A DNA stretch of 64,000 bases from Tupaia tana (lineage: Eukaryota > Chordata > Mammalia > Scandentia > Tupaiidae), in NCBI GenBank assembly GCA_026018925.1, contig JAKSZU010000005.1, forward strand, positions 88,029,886-88,093,885, in the 5' to 3' direction. How positions within the stretch are numbered: position 1 is the stretch's first letter; every line of letters begins with the position of its first letter. Below are positions 57,147 to 64,000 of the stretch, piece by piece. A program made the translations under genes and the position numbers. Below the pieces are notes generated by a model that was given only the letters and a program-made list of their open reading frames with translations, was not told the DNA's origin and did not search any database.

Positions 57147-57452
57147 AAAACTAGAAGAGTCTAGGGGACCAGCCGTTAGCGTAATGGCTATGTCACTGGA
57201 CTCCCACGTAGTCGACCACGGTTCGTGTCCCGGACCCGGTGGCTTAAAACTCATGCCTGGTGCGTGTGCATGCATGCCCAAGATCCAGAGAGGAGAATGG
57301 AGGAGAAGGAATTGCGGCGTGGCCATCCCCCCTGAGGGGTGATTTCTCGCTTTCTGTCTCTCTGTCTCTGTCTGTCTGTCTGGCGAGCGCACGTGTCCTA
57401 TAGCAAAAACCTCTACAAAAAAAAAAAAAAAAAAAAAAAAACTAGAAGAGTC
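57147..57452 (+). mobile_element. Young SINE-A, C-type B box, inside RPL21 pseudogene 2
   Basis: Element 57162-57437: GGGGACCAGCCGTTAGCGTAATGG, GGTTCGTGTCCCGG, GGTGGCTTAAAACTCATGCC, A-tail. Perfect 15-bp flanks AAAACTAGAAGAGTC cut from RPL21 codons. Confidence 0.98.
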
Positions 57453-57819
57453 CACAGTGTTACCCAGCATACTGTTGGCATTGTCGTAAACAAACACATT
57501 AAGAACAAGATTCTTGCCAAGAGAATGAATGTGCATATTGCATATATTAAGCATTCTAAGAGCAGAGATAGCTTCCTAAAATGTATTAAGGAAAATGATC
57601 AGAAAAAGAAGGAAGCCTAAGAGGTACCTGGGTTCAACTGAAGCACCAGCCTGCTCCACCCAGAGAAGCACACTTTGCGAGAACCAATGCGAAGGAGCTG
57701 AGCTTCTGGAACCTATTCCTTATAACTTCATGGCATGATGAGTGCTAAACTAATTTATGGTCTATTAAAAAAAAAAAAAAAAAAAAAAAAAGAAAAAGAA
57801 AAAGGAAAAGAAAACACTG

Positions 57820-57925
57820 CCAAAATCTTCAGAAAGTGATATAGGCCTACTAGCACCTGGTATGTGACCTCAAGATCTACAATGAAATAATTAGTGTTGT
57901 TTTAAGCCACTAAAAAAATTATAAA
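57820..57925 (+). mobile_element. MLT1 LTR, part 3 (3' end)
   Basis: GACCTCAAGATCTACAATGAAATAATTAGTGTTGTTTTAAGCCACTAA is the characteristic MLT1 3' end (usual GTTGTTTTAAGCCACTAAG). Confidence 0.85.
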
Positions 57926-58123
57926 ATAAAATGTTTATTAATGTCAACATTTAGAAGTGTATAGACTGGTTTTCTATATAGACATAATCTACCTAGTCTT
58001 AATATCACAGTTCTTAATATATCAATTTTCCTAGATACTGTTTGCTCATTTTGGCAATAGAATTCTTAAACATTATTATTGTTTTTATTTAAATGATGTC
58101 AACATTTTTACATTTTTAAAAAA

Positions 58124-58330
58124 TTTACCATTTCTTCTTTTAAGAATTATTTTATTTTTTAATTTTATTTATTTATTTATATATTTAAATTTGACCAGAT
58201 AGGGGGAGTGGGGAGAGAGAGAGAGAGAAAATAAGCCACCAGGTCCAGGACTCAAATGGCTATTGGCCATGTGGGAGTCCAGCACCCTTAACTACCACAT
58301 CACCTGCTGGCCACCGTCGTTTACCATTTT
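58124..58330 (-). mobile_element. SINE-B with TSD, antisense
   Basis: Element 58134-58319, AAATTTGACCAGATAGGGGG, AAATAAGCCACCAGGTCCAGG, head RC ATCACCTGCTGGCC. Flanks TTTACCATTT on both sides. Confidence 0.92.
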
Positions 58331-59339
58331 CATGAGCTATTTTGCTGTATTTTTTATTTCTTAAAAGAAATAAGTTATTATTATTTTATGTTTTTGATGC
58401 ACTTTTCATACCCATCACTACTTAGGCATAATCTGCATTTTTATAATCTAAATGTGAAGTCAAAATCTAATGAACAAAATTCTATAAATGTATTCCACTG
58501 TTTCTATTGGACACATTAAATTTTTCTTTCCTGAATAGCAGACCGCAGGAGTAGTATTAAATTTCTCTTTGGTGTTAGATGAGTTCATCCCATGGGAAAA
58601 AGAGAGTGGCAGGAATATATTAGCTCTTCAAAAAAGGATTTCCTATAGAAATCTAAGAAGAAAAATATTTTCTTAAAACATGCTATATATTAACTTGTGA
58701 AGTTAGTCTATTAGTTCATGCTTGAAAACCTTTTTATCAACATATAGCAGCTAAAATATATTTTATAGAAACTGAGAAACAAAAGTTAGCATTAGTATCA
58801 AATAAGAAAAGAATATCATGGGCTAGAAATGGAATAGAAATACAAAAGTTGAGTTGAAACTATATCTTTCAATTATCCAATTTCAGATGAGCCAGTGGGG
58901 AATGTGATTCCTAAGACATAAATATATACTTTCTGAATATATATAATGTCAAACACAATAAAACAGGTTTTTTAAAAGTCCTATGTAGATTTTTTTAAAG
59001 CTAGATATCTAGAAAAACATGTGACAGGTGGAAATGAAAGCTTGAAAAAACCCGTTTATATTGCAAATGAGATATATCTTTGGAATTTAGGGAAAGGGAA
59101 GTGGGAGATAACCCGATTTGACTTGTTGTATACTAAGTCACAACAAGGCCACAGAACTCATGATGAGGTATGACAGAGTCTCAGTTTTCATTCTCATTTC
59201 TGGGAAACAACACTATAGGGAGATTAAAAACCTGATGCCCTTCTGGGGATCCAGTGTGTGGCAGAACTGTAAATCACTAGAGTGTGAAGATTTAACATAG
59301 AGGGGGAAAGGAAACAAAGAATGAGTTCCTCCCTTTTTT
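58331..59339. other. 1 kb of unique AT-rich DNA
   Basis: Nothing recognised. Confidence 0.5.
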
Positions 59340-59601
59340 TTTTTTTTTTTTTTAAGGTTTTTGCCTTAGGGCATGTGTGCTTTCTAGAGGGAGTCAAAGA
59401 CAGTGAGAGGAAAAAAAAAAGAAATCACTCCCCAGGGGTGATGGTATTGCCATAATCCCTTCTCTTCCATTCTCCTCCTGGAATTTTTGGCATGCACTCA
59501 TATGTGCCTGGCATGATTTTCAAACCTCCAGGTCCAGAATACAAACCACAGTTGACCCCTTGGGAGTCCAGCCCCTTAACCACCATGCCAACCACTGGCC
59601 G
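59340..59601 (-). mobile_element. SINE-A, antisense
   Basis: T-tail, TTTTTGCCTTAGGGCATGTGTGC, CACTCCCCAGGGGTGATGG, CTTCCATTCTCCTCC, head RC CATGCCAACCACTGGCC. TSD unclear. Confidence 0.88.
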
Positions 59602-59784
59602 CAAGTCTATTACTTGTTAAAGAAAAACATTTCTCATCAAAATGAATTTGTAAACCAAAACGACAAAGCCCATGAAAATATCCAGTGATTGAAAATAAAA
59701 GTCCGTATAATCAACACTCAGAAAAGTAATTTCTGATCTTTTTAGAGGAAATTTAATGCATGTATCAATGTAACCAACAATTTT

Positions 59785-60040
59785 ATTTATTTACTTGCTC
59801 ACTATTAATGACAGATTGTGCATGTATATGAGAGAGAGAGAGAGAGAGAGAAAGCACCTTTCACGGAGTCTTGCTGTGATCACCTTCCTCCAGTTCTACA
59901 TGTCATTGATTGGATCTTGGGCACTCACACACATGTCTTGTGAATTTCAGACAACCAGGCCAGGGATTCAAACTGCAGTCACCATATGGAATCCGGGTTC
60001 TTTTGAGCAGTGTCTTACTACCAAGCCATGGAATTGGCCC
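59785..60040 (-). mobile_element. SINE-D, antisense
   Basis: TTTATTTATTTACTTGCTCAC, (GA)n at 59830-59851, CCTTCCTCCAGTTCTACATG, GGATCTTGGGCACTCAC, ATTCAAACTGCAGTCACC, head RC ACTACCAAGCCATGGAATTGGCCC. Best preserved SINE-D copy here. Confidence 0.75.
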
Positions 60041-60394
60041 TAACCAAGAATTTTAAATAACTATGTTACAAACTTTATCAGACGAAAAGAACTAGGTTTA
60101 GTATATAAGAATGATACATACTAAAACATACTAATATTTACTAATTAAAAACAGTTAATAGGTATAAAAATAGTAAATTATTAAAGTGTGTCATTTGTCT
60201 ATAATAATAAATATTGGTTTATTGAATTGAATTTCACATGTGAAACAGATTATATTATGTGTGTACAGATGGACAGATGATGAGAATCTGAACTTGAATT
60301 ATAATCTTTGTTATATGTAAATTAATTCTCTCATCCACAAACTTAAGAATGTACAAACTTTACCTAGGATATGGTTACTTTTTAAAATGGAAAT

Positions 60395-60500
60395 CCCCAG
60401 GCCCAATTCTCAGGGATTCTAACATTGTACTTCAGAGTTTTGTCTCAGTAATCTACACTCTTGCAAGCACCCCAGACAAATTTCATTTGTGGCAATGCCT
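60395..60500. mobile_element. Possible MER5/hAT-Charlie-like remnant
   Basis: ATCCCCAGGCCCAATTCTCAGGGATTCTAACATTGTA is reminiscent of the conserved GGCCCC...GAGATTCTGATTCAG phrase of hAT-Charlie relics. Weak. Confidence 0.3.
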
Positions 60501-60814
60501 AATATAACATTCTCTCTTTTGTATTCCATGGCTTTGCAAATCTTTTCATGCACTATGACTGTATTTCTCAATTGTACTTGTATATTAAGTTATAAGACTA
60601 CCACAGGGGTTCTGGTTCCAAGTAAGATCAAATAAGCACACTTTGCCTTGTCTCACCCAATGAATACAGCAATTAGACCTGAAAATAATAAAATTTGAAG
60701 TTATTCAAGCATTCTGAAAAGTAAATAGTAATAAGCAATTTAGGAAAAAAAAAAAAAAAAGAAAGACCAGAACATGAAAATAAGAGTAAATTAACATTTT
60801 TTTTCTTTTTTCTG
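60501..60814. other. Unique AT-rich sequence
   Basis: Contains A18 near 60750. GAAAAGTAAATAGTAATAAGCAATTTAGG may be an L1 remnant; not assignable. Confidence 0.4.
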
Positions 60815-61100
60815 ATTGCAAAAGTTTATTGAAAGGTTACATACTGTGTGATTCTGTTTACATGACATTTTGGAAAAGACAAACTATAGTGAAGGAAGAC
60901 AGATTGGTGGTTTCTAGGAATTAAGGCAGAGGTGGGATAATACTGAGTAGTTTTGAGAGTGATCCTTTAATAGTCCATACGTGTACCACAATTCACAAGA
61001 ATACACACTTAAAACAGTATTAGGTAACAAATAAAATAAAATAATACTGATGTTTAGTCTGTATACCGAATAATTATTAGATCTGACTAGGGAACAGATA
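60815..61100 (+). mobile_element. L1M-type 3' UTR
   Basis: GTGTGATTCTGTTTACATGACATTTTGGAAAAGAC, GATTGGTGGTTTCTAGG, GTGGGATAATACTGAG and AATACACACTTAAAACAGT follow the 3' UTR order of old L1 families. Confidence 0.75.
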
Positions 61101-61282
61101 ATTTTTGAGAGTGCCATATGCAATTTGAATGTGCCAAAGATGAAAACACTATGTTAGACCATGCATCTATGTGTGGCGGGGTTTACTTTGTTATGTTTCT
61201 GTTAATTTCATACTTGTAATTCCTTGGTCTAAAAAGCTAAGGTGAAACTGTTATGTAATGAAATTGGTTTTTTTTTTATCTT

Positions 61283-61450
61283 TTTTAAAATTTAACTTTA
61301 TTTATTATTATTTTTTCCAGTTTGATCAGAGAGAGAGACAGACAGAGAGAGAGGGAACGTGAGAAAGCAAGCCACCAGGTCTGGGACTTGAACTGTGGTC
61401 AGCCATGTGGGAGTCCAGCGCCCTTAAACACCATGCCACTTGCTAGCCCC
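61283..61450 (-). mobile_element. SINE-B, antisense
   Basis: TTAACTTTATTTATTATTATT, AGTTTGATCAGAGAGAGAG, AACGTGAGAAAGCAAGCCACC, head RC GCCACTTGCTAGCCCC. Confidence 0.92.
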
Positions 61451-61767
61451 CTATTTTTTTTTTTTTAATCTTTAATCTCCTGGAAAGCTTCATGCTATAG
61501 TATTCTAAGATTTTCTTACTTAATTTAACTCAGCATCTAGTAGTTGAGGATTTTCCAACTTTTTCCAATTTGACCCTGTTTTCTTATCATTCTTATTAAC
61601 TGTCCTGCTCATTATTAATGTGTATACTTTATAGAATTGAGTTTAGTCCTCAGATTCTCTGCTGTAAGGTACCCAGTTAATGAAATTACAGCAGTGAAAT
61701 TTTTATTTGCTCGGCACATCATCCATATGGTTGTTCCCTCTTTTTTCAGCTTATGCAGGTATAAAAC

Positions 61768-61956
61768 TAAAGGTTCAAGGGGCAACAGGTAGTGTGGTGG
61801 TTACAGTGTTGAACTTCCACATGGTAGGCCGTGGTTCGAGGCTCAGACGTGACAGCTTGATATCTCACTTTCCTTCTCTGTCTCTCTGGACAAATTAAAA
61901 AACAGTAATAAATCAAATAAAATAAATAATTATCTAAAAACATTTAAAGGTTCAAG
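61768..61956 (+). mobile_element. SINE-B, sense, perfect TSD
   Basis: Element 61780-61944: GGGCAACAGGTAGTGTGGTGG, GGTTCGAGGCTC, then directly TCTCACTTTCCTTCTCTG and GGACAAATTAAAAAACAG. Perfect 12-bp flanks TAAAGGTTCAAG. Confidence 0.94.
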
Positions 61957-62155
61957 TACTTTTTCTAAAAAAAAATCTATTTAACTTTATTTATTAATTA
62001 ATTTGTTTTAATTTGACCAGAGAGAGACACAGAGAGAGAGAGAGAAAGTGAGAAAGCAAGCCACCAGGTCTGGGACTCATACTGTGGTCGGTCATGTGGG
62101 AGTGTCCAGTGCCCTAACCACCACACCACCTGCTGGCCCCAAGTTTCAAGTTCTT
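61948..62155 (-). mobile_element. SINE-B, antisense, TSD overlapping its neighbour's
   Basis: Element about 61965-62140, AATTTGACCAGAGAGAGAC, CAAGCCACCAGGTCTGGG, head RC ACACCACCTGCTGGCCCC. Flanks AAGGTTCAAGTACTT and AAGTTTCAAGTTCTT; the left one overlaps the right TSD of the sense SINE-B. Confidence 0.9.
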
Positions 62156-62157
62156 AA

Positions 62158-62370
62158 ATAAAGGGAATCAAGGGGAAACAGAAAAAAATAAAAACATTTA
62201 AGGAATCCAAAAAATGGAAAATTATCTGTAGATGGTAACATATACAAAGATATCCCTAAATAGACTAATATACAGCGTATTCATGCTGGGAAAATTCACT
62301 TTGCAAGCTGTAATGATATACAGTGATTGAATGCATATATATATATATATACATATAAAACCTTAAAAAG
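62158..62370 (+). mobile_element. L1 3' UTR tail
   Basis: GGGAATCAAGGGGAAACAG, AATGGAAAATTATCTGTAGATGG, ATACAGCGTATTC, GGGAAAATTCACTTTGCAAGC, GATATACAGTGATTGAATGC, then (AT)n at 62337-62351. Confidence 0.8.
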
Positions 62371-62596
62371 TCATTGATTAATTTTCTGGAATAAATAATA
62401 TGAAGTCTGTAAAAATATTCCATAGGAAGTCAAATGAAGTCATTGTAGAAAAGAAATTGTTCATGATTCTCCACTTAAGAAAGTCTTAAAGAGATTTACA
62501 AGTCAGGATCAAACAGAGTTTTTGAACTGTAAATTTCAGAATTCTAATTTGGGTTCTTGTGGGTTGGGACATAAGAATCCGTATTCTGTGTAAAGT

Positions 62597-62690
62597 GGCC
62601 TGTCTGTAGGCCCAAGCAGCTCAGGATGATTAGGCAGGCAGGTCATTAATTGGAGGCCAGTCTGGGCAATTCTGGGAGATTCCCCCCCCA
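62597..62690 (+). mobile_element. 7SL RNA-derived monomer-like fragment (FLAM/B1 type)
   Basis: CCTGTCTGTAGGCCCAAGCAGCTCAGGATGATTAGGCAGGCAGG and TTGGAGGCCAGTCTGGGCAATTCTGGGAGA parallel the 7SL/Alu phrases CCTGTAGTCCCAGCTACTCAGGAGGCTGAGGCAGG and GAGGCCAGCCTGGGCAACATAGCGAGA. It is the only such copy seen. It ends in a C-run and (CA)n where the A-tail would be. Confidence 0.65.

Positions 62691-62735
<45 letters not shown>
62690..62735. repeat. (CA)n microsatellite
   Basis: About twenty CA units following the 7SL-like fragment. The reverse frame 62536-62811 crosses it and is not a gene. Confidence 0.95.
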
Positions 62736-62737
<2 letters not shown>

Positions 62738-62984
62738 GAACTGCAGAGTCGGTATTTCTTAAAATCTACAAGTGATGAATATTGAGAGCCACTTAAAAGA
62801 TTAGTGATCAATATATCTCTAAAATGTTTATTATCATGTTTTGTTTGATGATGCTATTATTAACCTACCTATTATTAATTGCATCTTATGTGTCATGCAT
62901 TGAACAAAAACCCAACATGAAATTGTTTTATGTACTACTAATATTATGCCACCATTATATAATAATTACTACCCATTTATTTTA

Positions 62985-63223
62985 AATTTAATTTTGTTAA
63001 AAGGCATGTGAGTTCACTGGAGAGACAAAGAAAGAGAGAAGGTAAGAAAATATTCCCCAGGGGGGATGGCCATGCTACGATGTCTTCTCCATACTCTTCT
63101 TGGGATTTTGGGCACACATGCACGTCCACCTAGTATGTTTTTTAAGCTGTCAGGTATGAGACTAACCATGTAGTCAGCCATGTTGGATCGAATCTCCTTA
63201 ACCACTTTGCCATTGGCTGACCC
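62985..63223 (-). mobile_element. SINE-A, antisense
   Basis: TTTTGTTAAAAGGCATGTGAGTTCACTGG, TTCCCCAGGGGGGATGGCC, TTCTCCATACTCTTC body, head RC GCCATTGGCTGACCC. Confidence 0.85.
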
Positions 63224-63244
63224 ACAATTATTTATTTATTTATT

Positions 63245-63480
63245 TAAGAATTATTATTTTTTATTTAACTTTATTTGCCTATTTATTTAGTAAAATGTGA
63301 CCAGAGAAGTAAGGAGAGAAAGAGAGATAGAGATACCAGCAGATGGCATAGCAGTTATGTCACTGGACTCTCACATGGGCAACTGCAGTTCAAGTCTGTA
63401 GGCTGCCGGGTCCGGGAATCTAACCGTGGTCGGCCATGTGGGAGTCCAGTTCCCTTAGTCACCATGCCACCTGCTGGCCC
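63245..63480 (-). mobile_element. SINE-B carrying an inverted SINE head (fold-back)
   Basis: Antisense SINE-B: TTATTTAACTTTATTTGCC, ATGTGACCAGAGAAG, then GGCTGCCGGGTCCGGGAATC...CACCTGCTGGCCC. Between them, 63334-63397 is a sense-strand head (ACCAGCAGATGGCATAGCAG, then TGTCACTGGACTCTCACATGG and CAGTTCAAGTCT). The two head copies face each other and could pair as a hairpin. No TSD surrounds the inner piece. Confidence 0.85.
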
Positions 63481-63504
63481 TGACAATTATTACTGCTTTA
63501 AAAA

Positions 63505-63600
63505 AATTTTGAAACTGAAAATGGGAGGTTTTGTGACTTACTCAAGATCCTGAAGTTAGTAATTAGTCTGTCTTGCCTGTGAAGCTCACAACTCAACTCA
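63505..63600 (+). mobile_element. Possible MIR 3' part
   Basis: GAAACTGAAAATGGGAGG, TTGTGACTTACTCAAGATCC, GAAGTTAGTAATTAG resemble the MIR segment with GAAACTGAGG, GTGACTTGCCCAAGGTC and CAGCTAGTAAGTG. Confidence 0.5.
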
Positions 63601-64000
63601 CAATAATTTATTTTTCCTGTGGACTGATACTGCACACGTCTTTATAAAATGGGTTTATTTAACAAATGCTCACATTTCGTTAGATATAAGCATGAGAACC
63701 TTTTCTATAACAGGCCATATTATAGAAATTGCTATTGGAACACTCATTGTATCTTTCTTCCTATAAAAGATGAAGTGGCTGTGTGTAATCTGTGCAAACT
63801 GAATAGAAACTTCTCTAGAGAATTCTGAAGAAATACACAGGAGTATTATCAGTGACATTTTCATCCACATATAATAAATAATTCTAGTGTCTCATAAACA
63901 TCATAAACATTTATAATATATTTGAAAAATACAACTGATAACTACTTAAATCCAGGTACATTTATTATTAATATAAATTATGGTGAATGTAATAGTCATT
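63601..64000. other. Unique AT-rich sequence at the window end
   Basis: Nothing recognised. Confidence 0.5.

Larger units (their letters stand above)
56635..57819 (+). pseudogene. RPL21: RPL21 processed pseudogene 2, split by two SINEs
   Basis: A second retrocopy of ribosomal protein L21 mRNA: 5' UTR (GAACCGCCATCTTCCAGTAATT), ATG at 56694 with the normal MNTKGKRRGT-like start, then coding blocks 56694-56809, 57088-57161 and 57453-57740, 3' UTR and long A-tail at about 57769-57807. SINEs 56810-57072 and 57162-57437 separate the blocks. Independent lesions include a one-base loss near codon 21 (frame shifts after FRK), an in-frame TAA where AAA is expected and a few missing bases just after it (GCCTAAGAGGTACC), plus many substitutions. 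TSD AAGAAAACATTG / AAGAAAACACTG (56635-56646, 57808-57819) lies in MLT1 sequence. Clearly non-functional. Confidence 0.96.

Noticed and set aside
3008-57437. tRNA genes at the SINE heads
   Set aside because: A and B boxes are present, but the sequence continues into a SINE body with an A-tail, the cloverleaf is degraded, and the copies carry TSDs.
62536-62811. Minus-strand 91-residue frame with a Cys-Val repeat
   Set aside because: The repeat is the (CA)n microsatellite read in frame.

Overview
This window is AT-rich, non-coding DNA from a placental mammal. It holds no intact protein-coding gene, no functional RNA gene, and nothing prokaryotic such as an operon or CRISPR array. The evidence for a mammal is direct. 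There are L1 (LINE-1) fragments with recognisable ORF2 sequence and L1M-type 3' ends, MIR relics, a MER5-type hAT relic, MaLR (MLT1/MST-like) LTR pieces, two processed pseudogenes of ribosomal protein L21, and nearly 80 tRNA-derived SINE copies. One short fragment (62597-62690) looks like a 7SL RNA-derived monomer (FLAM/B1-type). If real, it points to Euarchontoglires. I cannot name the species from sequence alone.

The dominant content is a lineage-specific SINE group, for which I use working names. SINE-A (about 250-300 bp) has a tRNA-like head with A box and B box, a unique body containing GAGAGGAGAATGGAGGAGAA, a CT-rich stretch, the end CCCTATAGCAAAAACCTCTC, and an A-tail. SINE-B (about 165-190 bp) has the same head joined directly to the CT-rich stretch, ending GGTCAAATTAAAATAAATAAA; it looks like an internally deleted relative of A. 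SINE-C has a head of the GGCTGGCTCCATAGCCTAGTGG type and a body near A. SINE-D is an older, very diverged group ending in TAAATAAATAAA. The youngest SINE-A copies keep many CpGs and perfect target-site duplications (TSDs).

Layout. 0.7-2.4 kb: RPL21 processed pseudogene 1, then an L1 3' end. 2.6-15.5 kb: scattered SINEs, an L1 ORF2 segment and microsatellites. 15.6-16.5 kb: a possible solo LTR. 17.5-24.4 kb: SINEs, MIRs and a (TTCC)n tract. 24.5-29.5 kb: several L1 pieces and nested SINEs. 29.7-32.5 kb: a MaLR LTR, an L1 tail, a MIR, a MER5 relic and SINEs. 33-50 kb: dense SINEs, several nested, separated by unique AT-rich DNA. 51.7-55 kb: old L1 fragments carrying SINEs. 55.8-57.9 kb: an MLT1 LTR broken up by two SINEs and by RPL21 pseudogene 2, which itself carries two younger SINE-A copies. 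58-64 kb: SINEs, L1 tails, the 7SL-like monomer and a fold-back SINE.

The elements do not form a pathway. What links them is L1-driven retroposition: L1 machinery explains the TSDs and A-tails of the SINEs and pseudogenes. I looked for a novel system and found none. The most useful signals are about retroposition: SINE subfamily structure in the Pol III B box, deep nesting, a fold-back SINE, repeated use of one target site, and a tail-less insertion.
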